From positions 124,001 to 188,000 of the forward strand of contig JAUJOT010000002.1 in the NCBI GenBank assembly GCA_030447505.1: 64,000 nt of DNA. Reading direction: 5' to 3'. The notes beneath the pieces were generated by a model. It did no database searches and was not told where the DNA came from. It was given only the letters and a program-made list of their open reading frames with translations. Each line of letters opens with the position of its first letter. Within the stretch, counting starts at the first letter, position 1. Below, piece by piece: positions 50,612 to 58,407 of the stretch. Source of the stretch: Solirubrobacteraceae bacterium (lineage in GTDB: Bacteria > Actinomycetota > Thermoleophilia > Solirubrobacterales > Solirubrobacteraceae). Made by a program: the position numbers and the translations under genes.

Positions 50612-52033
50612 GTGCTCGCCGCCCGCCGCATCCTCAGGATCTTCTCATTGACGCTTGTCGCCTTCGTGCTGCCCGCTTCGAGCCTCGCCGCAGCGCCCGA
50701 GCGCGACCCCCCGCTCCACGCCGACCCCGTCGACGCGCGCGCTAGCCCGCTGGACCTGCGCGCGGCGTCGCTCGGCCAGCGCGGCACCGAGCTCGTCCTG
50801 CGCCTCGCGACGACCCGCGAGTGGGAGCCGTCGGACCTGACGTCCGCCGCGGGCCGCGCGCTGTGCGTGAAGCTCTTCTACGGCACGCTGCGAACCCCCC
50901 GATCACGGATCTGCGTCTACGACAAGGGCGAGGGTCTCAGCGGCCTCACGTACTCGCGGCTGGACCCCTTCGGTGCGCCGGTCGAGAACCGGATCATCAG
51001 CGCCAGCGTCTACCGCTTCGACAAGCGCTCGTTCCGCGCGGTCTTCGAACCGTCGTCGGCGAACCTCAACCAGGGGCGCTACTCCTGGCAGGCGGAGTCG
51101 ACGTGGTCGTGCGCGCCGGTGGCGACATGCGATGACCTCGCGCCCGACCGCGGCCCCGCCGAAGCGCAGATCAGGCCGCTGGCCGAGCCGCGCTGCTTCG
51201 GCGCGGCGGCGCGCAATCCGCGCTACCGCTGTTCGAACCGCGATCTGCGCCTCGCCGTGATGCCGACGCCGGCAGAGGCCGCGCTGACGCCCAACGCGCG
51301 CTGCGCGATCGTCTCGATGCGGACGCCGTACAGCTGCCAGTTCGGGGTGCGCGCGGCAATCGCAAACCGCGAGGTGGCGCTCGTCGGCGACAGCCATGCG
51401 GCGCATTGGCGCGGTGCTCTGGAGGTCGTTGCGCAGGCCCGCCGCTGGCGCGGCTTCTCGCTGACGCGCAGCGGCTGCCCGTTCTCGACGGCCACGCCGG
51501 CGCTGCCCAAAGCGCGCCGCGCGAGCTGTCAGGACTGGCGGCGCGCCGTGCGTGAATGGTTCACCCGCCACCCGAACGTGCAGACCGTGTTCGTCTCCCA
51601 GCTCGCGAGCGCCGGCGTCGCGGGAGGGCGCGGCCGCAATCGCGGCGAGCAGAAGATCCGTGGTTACATCCGCGCCTGGCGGCTGCTGCCGAGCACCGTG
51701 CGCCAGATCATCGTCCTGCGCGACACGCCGTACAGCACGGCCGACTCCCCGCTCTGCGTCGAGCGCGCGATGCGCCGGCGCCGGCCTGCGGGGACCGACT
51801 GCGCGATCCCGCGCAGCTCCGCGCTGCGGTCCGACGCGGCCGCGAGCGCGACACGACGCGACCGCTCGCCGCGCGTGCACCTGATCGACCTGACACGTCA
51901 CATGTGCAGCCCGCGGCTGTGCTTTCCGGTCGTGGGCGGGGTGCTCGTGCACAAGGACGCGACGCACATCACGCCGCTCTTCGCGGGCACGCTCGGCCCG
52001 TTTCTGCTGCAGAGGGTCGCCCGCCTGCTGTAG
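50612..52033 (+). CDS. Secreted SGNH-hydrolase-domain protein
   Basis: The 473-residue protein (GTG start) has a signal peptide (IFSLTLVAFVLPASSLAAAP), a beta-rich N-terminal domain of about 170 residues with a Cys pair, and a C-terminal SGNH domain. The latter has the catalytic Ser in VALVGDSHAAHWRGAL and the Asp/His block in HKDATHITPLFAG. The SGNH domain resembles those on the C terminus of OafA-type O-acyltransferases, so a role in adding or removing acyl groups on surface polysaccharide is plausible. The neighbourhood is envelope-related. Confidence 0.8.
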   Translation: MLAARRILRIFSLTLVAFVLPASSLAAAPERDPPLHADPVDARASPLDLRAASLGQRGTELVLRLATTREWEPSDLTSAAGRALCVKLFYGTLRTPRSRICVYDKGEGLSGLTYSRLDPFGAPVENRIISASVYRFDKRSFRAVFEPSSANLNQGRYSWQAESTWSCAPVATCDDLAPDRGPAEAQIRPLAEPRCFGAAARNPRYRCSNRDLRLAVMPTPAEAALTPNARCAIVSMRTPYSCQFGVRAAIANREVALVGDSHAAHWRGALEVVAQARRWRGFSLTRSGCPFSTATPALPKARRASCQDWRRAVREWFTRHPNVQTVFVSQLASAGVAGGRGRNRGEQKIRGYIRAWRLLPSTVRQIIVLRDTPYSTADSPLCVERAMRRRRPAGTDCAIPRSSALRSDAAASATRRDRSPRVHLIDLTRHMCSPRLCFPVVGGVLVHKDATHITPLFAGTLGPFLLQRVARLL

Positions 52034-52041
52034 GCCGTCGC

Positions 52042-52713
52042 TCAGCGCAGCGGCTTGCGCGCCTCGACCTCGGCGCCTGTGTAGAGCGTCTTGAGCTTCA
52101 GCTTCGAGAAGCGCTCGTCGAGCGGATAGCCGATCCGGGCGATGCAGAAGAGCGTCTTGTTGAGCGGCCTCACCCAGCGGCGGTGGTCGCTGCGCGGCAG
52201 CAGGAAGTGAACGAGATTCGAGAGCTGCAGGAACGCGCCGGCGTACGGCTTCTCGTCGATCCGGGTGACCTCGAAGCCGGCGCGCTCGAAGAGCCGCCGC
52301 ATGCCGAAGGTCGTGAAGCGGCTGACGTCCTCGGGGAATCCGTGGACGCCGAACGTGAACGGGATCCAGGCGAGCACCGGCGCGCCGGGCTTGAGCACGC
52401 GGAACATCTCGCGGACGACCTGGTAGGGATCGTCGACGTGCTCGAGCACGCTGATCGCAAGCGCACCGTCGAAGCGCTCGTCTTCGATCGGCATCGCGTG
52501 TGCGTCGCCGACGATGTCGGGGCTCTGCGACGTGTCGGCATCGAACTTCGTGAGCCTGCAGGAGAACAACGGCCGGTGGTCGTAGTGGCCGGCGCCGACC
52601 TCGAGCACCTCGGCGTCGGGCGGATGCGATGCCGCCCACTGCTCGAGCGCCGGCATCAGCAGGCGCCGCGAGGCGCCGTGGTTCATGTCGTAGCGGACTT
52701 CGCGCAGGCCCAT
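52042..52713 (-). CDS. SAM-dependent methyltransferase (class I)
   Basis: The 223-residue protein has the SAM-binding motif VLEVGAGHYDHRPLF, the acidic second motif VGDAHAMPIEDERFDGALAI (Methyltransf_11 style), and SVLEHVDDPYQVVREMFRVL. The substrate is unknown; its location with glycosyltransferases suggests sugar or lipid-linked substrates. TAGGCT lies 9 nt before the ATG. It is convergent with the SGNH gene, with 8 nt between the stops. Confidence 0.85.
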   Translation of the reverse strand: MGLREVRYDMNHGASRRLLMPALEQWAASHPPDAEVLEVGAGHYDHRPLFSCRLTKFDADTSQSPDIVGDAHAMPIEDERFDGALAISVLEHVDDPYQVVREMFRVLKPGAPVLAWIPFTFGVHGFPEDVSRFTTFGMRRLFERAGFEVTRIDEKPYAGAFLQLSNLVHFLLPRSDHRRWVRPLNKTLFCIARIGYPLDERFSKLKLKTLYTGAEVEARKPLR

Positions 52714-52722
52714 CCAGGCGCC

Positions 52723-52728
52723 AGCCTA
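52723..52728 (-). promoter_or_regulatory. Leaderless-type -10 (TAGGCT) of the methyltransferase gene
   Basis: TAGGCT ends 9 nt before the ATG at 52713. Confidence 0.4.
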
Positions 52729-52820
52729 GTGGGCTAGTGGTCGGTCAGCTCTGAGCGCCGGCCCTCGTGGCGAGCAGCGGCAGCCCCGCGTGCGGCTCGC
52801 CGGCGTTGACGGCGCCACTG

Positions 52821-53519
52821 CTACGGACGGCGCCCGACGCCGACGAGCTGGTAGCCGAGCAGCCCCGGTACGCGGCGCCCGAGTGCCTGCCAGGCGGGCT
52901 CGGCGCGCTCGGCGAGTCGCGCCGGCCGCAGGTGGTTGCGCAGCGCGGGCACGATCGCGGCGAGCTCGACGTCGCGCAGGTCGGCGCCCGTCAGCAGCGC
53001 GCGCAGCGAGTCGCGCGTGAACCAGCGCAGGTGGCCGGCATCGAACGTGCCGCTGTCGTCCTGCGGCCAGCGGCCGCGCAGGAGCGTCAGCCGCGCGTGC
53101 CAGTGCGCGACGTTCGGGACGCTGACTACCACGGCCCCGCCGCTACGACACCATGCCGCCGCCCGCGCCAGCCCGGCGGCGGGGTCGGGCAGATGCTCGA
53201 GCACGTCGGCGAGCACGACGAGGTCGAAGGAGCCCGCTTCGAACGGCAGCTGCGGGTCCTCGAGCGCCCCGCAGACGACGTGGTCGCCGATCTGCGCGGC
53301 CGCCTGCGCCGCACTCGGCGACAGCTCGAGGCCGGCAAGATGCCCTGCCTGCGGGCGCAGCAGCGCCAGCAGGCCGCCGGATGCGCAGCCGACGTCGAGC
53401 AGGCGCCCGCCGGGCGGCAGCAGGCGCCGCGCGTGGTCCGCGATCGCACCGTTGCCGAACGCCGCGTAGGTCTGCGCCTTGGCCTCGTAGAGCTCTGCGA
53501 GCGCGCGATCGCCAGCCAC
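52821..53519 (-). CDS. SAM-dependent methyltransferase (class I), second copy type
   Basis: The 232-residue protein (GTG start) begins VAGDRALAELYEAKAQTYAA and has the SAM loop LLDVGCASGGLLALL, FDLVVLADVLEHLPDPAAGL and VVSVPNVAHWHARLTLL, resembling methyltransferases beside surface-polysaccharide genes. It is distinct from the preceding methyltransferase. GTG 53519 is chosen because TACGCT precedes it by 7 nt; a much longer upstream frame runs antisense through the acyltransferase gene and is rejected. Confidence 0.85.
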   Translation of the reverse strand: MAGDRALAELYEAKAQTYAAFGNGAIADHARRLLPPGGRLLDVGCASGGLLALLRPQAGHLAGLELSPSAAQAAAQIGDHVVCGALEDPQLPFEAGSFDLVVLADVLEHLPDPAAGLARAAAWCRSGGAVVVSVPNVAHWHARLTLLRGRWPQDDSGTFDAGHLRWFTRDSLRALLTGADLRDVELAAIVPALRNHLRPARLAERAEPAWQALGRRVPGLLGYQLVGVGRRP

Positions 53520-53526
53520 GGCAGCG

Positions 53527-53532
53527 AGCGTA
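53527..53532 (-). promoter_or_regulatory. Leaderless-type -10 (TACGCT) of the second methyltransferase
   Basis: TACGCT ends 7 nt before the GTG at 53519, back-to-back with the TACACT of the divergent gene. Confidence 0.5.
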
Positions 53533-53542
53533 CCGGGGCGAC

Positions 53543-53548
53543 TACACT
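53543..53548 (+). promoter_or_regulatory. Leaderless-type -10 (TACACT) of the hexapeptide transferase
   Basis: TACACT ends 7 nt before the ATG at 53556; only 36 nt separate the two divergent start codons. Confidence 0.5.
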
Positions 53549-53555
53549 GCCCGCG

Positions 53556-54260
53556 ATGCCGAGCCCGTCCCGACGCGCCGCCGATCAGGCCCGGCGCGTC
53601 GTCGTCAGGGCGCGTGACGTCAAGGCCCGCCTGGACGCGATCGAGCGCCTGCGCCGCTCGCTGAACCGGGCCGAGAGCTCGGTCGCGCTGCAGGAGCGCG
53701 CGCAGCAGTACATCGCCGACGGAACGCTCGTGATGGGCAACATGAGCTACTACGCGCCGAACGTCGTGAAGTACACCGGCGACAGCGGCCGCGTCATCAT
53801 CGGCAACTTCGCCTCCGTCGCTGCGGACGCGGACTTCTACGTCGGCGGCCTGCACCGCACCGAGTGGGTGTCGCAGTACGGACTGCGCGCGATGCTCGAC
53901 CTGCCCGGCGCGCACGAGGACGGCTTCACGCACGGCCGCGGCGACATCGTCGTCGGCAGCGACACGTGGGTCACCAACGGCTGCACCGTGATGTCCGGCG
54001 TGACGATCGGCGACGGCGCCGTCGTCGGGACGAAGGCCGTCGTCGCAAAGGACGTGCGGCCCTATGCCGTCGTGGTCGGCAATCCGGCACGCGAGATCCG
54101 GCGGCGCTTCAGCGATCAGCAGGTCGACGCGCTGCTGCGGATCAAGTGGTGGGACTGGCCGACGGAGAAGGTCAAGCAGCACATCGAGCTGATCTGCAGC
54201 GCGGACGTCGACGCCTTCATCGCGCGCTTCGATCCCGCCGCCGGCGGCAGCGCGCCGTGA
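53556..54260 (+). CDS. Left-handed beta-helix (hexapeptide repeat) acyltransferase, CatB-like
   Basis: The 234-residue protein has an Arg-rich helical N terminus, then hexapeptide repeats (VIIGNFASVAADADFYVGG; IVVGSDTWVTNGCTVMSG; VTIGDGAVVGTKAVVAKDV) and the CatB/VatD-type end YAVVVGNPAREIRRRFSDQ followed by IKWWDWP. Family members acetylate antibiotics or sugars with acetyl-CoA. Genomic context favours sugar O- or N-acylation. The following GT2 gene starts inside its stop codon (GTGA). Confidence 0.88.
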   Translation: MPSPSRRAADQARRVVVRARDVKARLDAIERLRRSLNRAESSVALQERAQQYIADGTLVMGNMSYYAPNVVKYTGDSGRVIIGNFASVAADADFYVGGLHRTEWVSQYGLRAMLDLPGAHEDGFTHGRGDIVVGSDTWVTNGCTVMSGVTIGDGAVVGTKAVVAKDVRPYAVVVGNPAREIRRRFSDQQVDALLRIKWWDWPTEKVKQHIELICSADVDAFIARFDPAAGGSAP

Positions 54261-55225
54261 GCTCGGGCGTCGCGGTCGTGATCGTCAACTACAACGGCGA
54301 GCGCCTGCTGCCCGACTGCCTCGCGGCGCTGGCCGCGCAGACGCTCGCGCCGGAGGAGATCGTCGTCGCCGACAACGGCTCGCGCGACGGGTCCGCGGCG
54401 CTGCTGCGGGTTCATTTCCCCGCCGTGCGCGCGCTCGAGCTGGGCCGCAACCACGGCTTCGCCGGCGGCGCGAACCGCGGCGTCCGCGCGACGTCGGCGC
54501 CCTGGGTCTGTGTGCTGAACTCCGACGCCATGCCGGCGCCGGACTGGCTCGCGCACCTCACAGCCACCCCGCGCGACGAGCGCACCTGGGCGCTGGGGAG
54601 CGTGCTCGTCAGCGCGGCGACGGGCCTGATCGAGAGCGCCGGCGACCAGTACGCGTCCGAGGGCTACGCCTACAAGCTGCTGCGCGAGCGGCCGCTCGAC
54701 GAGCTGCCCGCCGAGCCCTACCGCGTGTTCGCCGCGCCCGGCGCGGCGCCGCTCTTCCGCCGCCGCGTCTTCGACCTGCTCGGCGGCTACGAGGAGCGCT
54801 TCTTTCTCTACTACGAGGACGTCGACCTCGCGTTTCGGGCCGCCCTGGCGGGCTACCACGCGCTGCTCGTGCCCTCGGCGCGCGTCGTGCACCGGCTCGG
54901 AGCGACGACGAAGTCGATGGCGCGCCTGCGCTTCTACGTGGCCCGCAACAGCACCTGGTGCGCCGTGCGCTGCCTCCCGGACGCGGCGCCGCGGACGCTC
55001 GCGCGGCGCTGGCTCGCGGAGCTGCGCGCCAACCGGCCGCGGCGCTTCGCCGCGGCCGAGGTCGCCGGCCGGCTCGCCGGGCTGGCCGGGCTGCCGCGCG
55101 CGCTGCGCGAGCGCCGCGCGATCCAGGCGCGGCGGCTGGCGACGGCCGCGCAGATCGCGGCGCTGCTGACTGCGCCGGATGCCCGTGGCGAGCCGCAGCA
55201 GCGCCACCTCCAGACCGCGGAGTGA
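54257..55225 (+). CDS. Family 2 glycosyltransferase (rhamnosyl/galactosyl type)
   Basis: The 322-residue protein (GTG) begins VSSGVAVVIVNYNGERLLPD and shows EIVVADNGSRDGS, RNHGFAGGANRGV, VLNSDAMPAPDW, and FFLYYEDVDLAFRAALAGY, the classic WbbL-like GT2 pattern with the DxD-type NSDA. It probably transfers a sugar from a nucleotide donor to a surface glycan. It is coupled to the acyltransferase by a 4-nt overlap. Confidence 0.9.
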   Translation: MSSGVAVVIVNYNGERLLPDCLAALAAQTLAPEEIVVADNGSRDGSAALLRVHFPAVRALELGRNHGFAGGANRGVRATSAPWVCVLNSDAMPAPDWLAHLTATPRDERTWALGSVLVSAATGLIESAGDQYASEGYAYKLLRERPLDELPAEPYRVFAAPGAAPLFRRRVFDLLGGYEERFFLYYEDVDLAFRAALAGYHALLVPSARVVHRLGATTKSMARLRFYVARNSTWCAVRCLPDAAPRTLARRWLAELRANRPRRFAAAEVAGRLAGLAGLPRALRERRAIQARRLATAAQIAALLTAPDARGEPQQRHLQTAE

Positions 55226-55301
55226 CCGCACCGCACCCCACGCGCTGGCGCACTCGCCCCGATCGCGTGTGAGACAGCCCGCGCACGGGAAGGGGATCGA
55301 C

Positions 55302-55568
55302 GTGCAGCTGATCCGCATAGCCGGTCCGACCGCCCCGATGCGGCGCCTCTCCGAGGTCGAGGGCCTCCACTTCGAGCGCACGAGCGCGCGCCGCGTCGGC
55401 GACGACCGCTGGCAGGTCTCCGGCTATGCAAGCGATGACGCGCTCGCGACGCTGCGCGAGCGGGGACTGGAGATCGAGGCGGTCGTCGAGTCCGAGGAGC
55501 TCGACGAGCAGCGCAAGGCGCTCTACTCGCGGCTGGAGGCCGAGCAGGCGCGCGAGGCCCGCGAGTAG
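55302..55568 (+). CDS. Small protein resembling an M14 carboxypeptidase propeptide, encoded separately
   Basis: The 88-residue protein (GTG, preceded by AAGGGG) begins VQLIRIAGPTAPMRRLSEVE and has an alternating beta/alpha pattern (FERTSARRVGDDRWQVSGYA; LATLRERGLEIEAVVESEEL). It is like the short N-terminal domains found fused in front of bacterial M14 peptidases. Its stop codon shares a base with the GTG of the peptidase gene, so both are made together. It may be a chaperone or inhibitor of the peptidase; this is an inference from fold style and coupling. Confidence 0.65.
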   Translation: MQLIRIAGPTAPMRRLSEVEGLHFERTSARRVGDDRWQVSGYASDDALATLRERGLEIEAVVESEELDEQRKALYSRLEAEQAREARE

Positions 55569-56725
55569 TGGCCTATCCCGCGACGGTGCGCGCGATCGAG
55601 GCCGAGCTCGGACGGCTCGCCGCCGAGCACCCGTCGCTGTGCACGCGCACGCTCGCGCCGAACCGGACGCACGAGGGCCGCAGCGTCTCCTTCGTGACGA
55701 TCAGCGGCGCCGGGGGTGGGACCCCGGTGCTGCTGACCGGCGGCGCGCACGCGCGCGAATGGGCGCCGCCCGATGCGCTGCTGAGCATGCTCGACCGCCT
55801 GCTGCGCGCCTACGAGGACGACGCGGATCTCGTGATCCCGGCGTTCATCGACACGGCCCCCGCGCGCGACATCGAGTATCCGGCCGCGTCGATCGGCGCG
55901 GCCGAGGTCAAGCGCATCGTCGATCGCCTCGAGCTGCACGTGCTCGCGCTGATCAACCCCGACGGCCGCGCGTTCACGCAGGCCTCCTCGGCCAATGCGA
56001 TGTGGCGTAAGAACCGCCGCCCGCCGCGGCCTGGCTCGTCTTGCTTGGGCGTCGACCCGAACCGCAACCACGACCTCGCCTGGGACTTCGAGCGCTTCTA
56101 CGACGACGCCGGCGACGTCGCCGTCTCGGCATCCAAGGACCCCTGCGACTTCCAGGTCTACATCGGGCCCTCCGCCGCCTCCGAGCCGGAGGTCCGCAAC
56201 GTCGCGAGCCTCCTGCGCGACAAGCGGATCGAGTTCTACGTCGACGTGCACTCGTTCAGCCGCAAGATCCTCTTTCCGTGGGGGATGGACGACAACCAGA
56301 CGCGCGACGCGTCGCAGAGCTTCCGCAACCCGGAGTGGGACGGCCGCCGCGACGGCGGGTTCGGCGGCCCGTACGGCGAGTTCATCCCGGCGCCGCTGCG
56401 CGACGCGCACGTGCGCATCGGCCAGGCGATGCACGACGCGATCGTCGACGGCGCGGGCAGCGACCCGCGCGCGCAGGCGCGCTCGCAGTACGACGTCGAG
56501 CCGGGGCTGGCGCTCTATCCGACGACCGGCACGGCATCGGACTTCGCCGCGAGCCTGCAGTTCGAGCCCGACCCGCCGGCCGAGCGCGTGATCTCCTACA
56601 CGCTCGAGATCGGCAGCGACGCCGACGGCGAGGGCGGCTTCCAGCCCGTGCCGGCGATCTATCCGAAGATCGAGCGCGAGATGCACCTCGCGCTCATCGC
56701 GTTCCTGCTGGCCGCGGCGCGCTGA
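55568..56725 (+). CDS. M14-family zinc carboxypeptidase
   Basis: The 385-residue protein has the zinc motif GGAHAREWAPPD (H-x2-E), a third zinc ligand in YVDVHSFSRKILFPWG, substrate-binding residues in NPDGRAFTQAS and GVDPNRNHDLAWDF, and the catalytic Glu near YTLEIGSD. No signal peptide is visible, unlike most family members, so it may be cytoplasmic. It is coupled to the small propeptide-like gene upstream. Its role in this envelope region is unclear. Confidence 0.88.
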   Translation: MAYPATVRAIEAELGRLAAEHPSLCTRTLAPNRTHEGRSVSFVTISGAGGGTPVLLTGGAHAREWAPPDALLSMLDRLLRAYEDDADLVIPAFIDTAPARDIEYPAASIGAAEVKRIVDRLELHVLALINPDGRAFTQASSANAMWRKNRRPPRPGSSCLGVDPNRNHDLAWDFERFYDDAGDVAVSASKDPCDFQVYIGPSAASEPEVRNVASLLRDKRIEFYVDVHSFSRKILFPWGMDDNQTRDASQSFRNPEWDGRRDGGFGGPYGEFIPAPLRDAHVRIGQAMHDAIVDGAGSDPRAQARSQYDVEPGLALYPTTGTASDFAASLQFEPDPPAERVISYTLEIGSDADGEGGFQPVPAIYPKIEREMHLALIAFLLAAAR

Positions 56726-56823
56726 GCGGCGCATCCTCCGCGCGCCAGCGGCGAGACGATCGCCACGGCGGCGTGGGCGCGGTCGAGGTACCGGTCGCGC
56801 GCCGCCTCGGCCTCCTCCCCCCG

Positions 56824-58332
56824 TCACGCCGTGGCGCCCGCGGCCGGGCGGCGGCGCAGGTAGGCGAGCATCTCGCGCAGCAGCCGGCGCTCGATCAGCG
56901 CGGTCGCGGCGAGCGTCGTCACGACGTACAGGGCGAAGACCGCCAGCGCGGCGCCGAGCGTCCCCTCCTCCCCGAAGATCAGGCGCAGCGCGGCGACGAG
57001 AGCCACCGCGGGCAGGCTCGGCAGCAGCGCGCGCGCGGTGTGGCGCAGGAAGCGGAAGTCCGGAAACAGGCGCCGCAGGAAGACCATCCGGATCGTGAAG
57101 TTCACGGCCTCGACGAGCACCGTCGCGATCGCCAGGCCGCGCAGGCCCTCGGTCGCCAGCAGCGGCAGCCCGATCGCGAGGAAGGCGAAGATCGAGATCG
57201 CCGCGGCGACGGCGATCGGCTTCGTGTCCGCGCGGGCGCGGTAGAAGGCGTCCCAGTTGAAGCCGATCTGGTGCACGGCGACCGAGATGCCGATCGCCTG
57301 CATGAGCCCGATCCCGGGCGCCCAGCGCTCGCCGATGCCGAACCGCACGAGGTCCTCGGCGAACAGCGCGAGGCCGAGGCCGAACGGCGCGCCCCACATG
57401 AGCGCCAGGCGGTTGGACTTCACGAACGCCTCGTAGAGCAGGTCCGCACGGTCCTTGACGGCGCAGATCGTCGGGTAGATCGTCTGCGTGATCGCCTGGT
57501 CGGCGCGGTCTGAGTACTGCGAGATCGTCGACGCGAGGGCGATGATGCCGACGCCCGCCAGTCCGAGCTTGGCCTCGCCGACGATCAGCAGCCCCTGGCC
57601 GACGACGATCCCGGACATCCCCGCGAAGAACAGCGGCCAGGAGAACGACGCGTAGGAGCGCAGCGTCACCCGGTCCCAGGCCCAGCGAAAGCGATACGGC
57701 GAGGCGCGCAGCGACACGAGCGCTCCGAGCCACGCGCCCGCGACGACGCCGGCGATCAGCGCCCAGTAGTCCCAGCCCGCGATCAGCAGCCCGACGGCGA
57801 TGACAAAGCCCGTCACCGGGTCGAGGATCTGCAGCTTGCGCTGGCGGACGAAGTCCATCTCGCGGTAGAAGACCCACAGCGGCGCCTGCAGCGCCTGCGC
57901 GGGCACGACGAGCAGCGAGACGCGCGCCGGCGCGATGATCGCCGGCTCGTCGAAGATCGCCGCAAGCAGCGGCACGAGCGCGATGCCGGCGACGAGCACG
58001 ACCCCGGCGAGCGCGAGCTCGAAGGTCATCGCCTTGCGAAACGCGAGCTCCTGGTCGAGCTCGTCCTGCTGGATGTACTTCTCCCCGATTCCGACCTGAC
58101 GCAGGAACATCAGCGTGAAGAGGACGACGAGCACGACGCCCCAGACGCCGTACTCGGCGGTCGTCAGGAACGCGGCGACGAGGAAGCCGCGCAGCAGGTT
58201 GAGCGTGTTGACGCCGACGAGGAACGCGGCGTTGACGATCGTGCCGCGCGCCGCGCGGATGCGCAGGCCGGAGCCCGCCTGCGGGCGCCGGCGAGCGGGA
58301 TCGGTTCCGGGCTCGGCGTCGCTCGGCTGCAC
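56824..58332 (-). CDS. MOP-superfamily polysaccharide flippase (Wzx-like)
   Basis: The 502-residue protein has about 12-14 membrane helices (AAFLVGVNTLNLLRGFLVAAF; VVLVVLFTLMFLRQVGIGEKY and onward), typical of oligosaccharide-lipid flippases or exporters. It starts with GTG 6 nt after TATCGT. It probably flips undecaprenyl-linked oligosaccharides made by the neighbouring glycosyltransferases. It is convergent with the M14 gene; the 98 nt between have no gene. Confidence 0.88.
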   Translation of the reverse strand: MQPSDAEPGTDPARRRPQAGSGLRIRAARGTIVNAAFLVGVNTLNLLRGFLVAAFLTTAEYGVWGVVLVVLFTLMFLRQVGIGEKYIQQDELDQELAFRKAMTFELALAGVVLVAGIALVPLLAAIFDEPAIIAPARVSLLVVPAQALQAPLWVFYREMDFVRQRKLQILDPVTGFVIAVGLLIAGWDYWALIAGVVAGAWLGALVSLRASPYRFRWAWDRVTLRSYASFSWPLFFAGMSGIVVGQGLLIVGEAKLGLAGVGIIALASTISQYSDRADQAITQTIYPTICAVKDRADLLYEAFVKSNRLALMWGAPFGLGLALFAEDLVRFGIGERWAPGIGLMQAIGISVAVHQIGFNWDAFYRARADTKPIAVAAAISIFAFLAIGLPLLATEGLRGLAIATVLVEAVNFTIRMVFLRRLFPDFRFLRHTARALLPSLPAVALVAALRLIFGEEGTLGAALAVFALYVVTTLAATALIERRLLREMLAYLRRRPAAGATA

Positions 58333-58338
58333 GGCCTC

Positions 58339-58344
58339 ACGATA
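58339..58344 (-). promoter_or_regulatory. Leaderless-type -10 (TATCGT) of the flippase gene
   Basis: TATCGT ends 6 nt before the GTG at 58332. Confidence 0.45.
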
Positions 58345-58390
58345 CGGCGACGATCACCCGGCAGGCTCCGCCGCCGCCGCCCAGGCCCAC

Positions 58391-58396
58391 TAGCCT
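58391..58396 (+). promoter_or_regulatory. -10 element (TAGCCT) of the membrane glycosyltransferase gene
   Basis: TAGCCT ends 11 nt before the ATG at 58408; a very short or absent leader is implied. Confidence 0.4.
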
Positions 58397-58407
58397 CTCG
58401 CGCGGCC

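Noticed and set aside
52821-54182. 453-codon version of the second methyltransferase
   Set aside because: The extra upstream part is antisense to the hexapeptide acyltransferase; the GTG at 53519 has a properly spaced -10.
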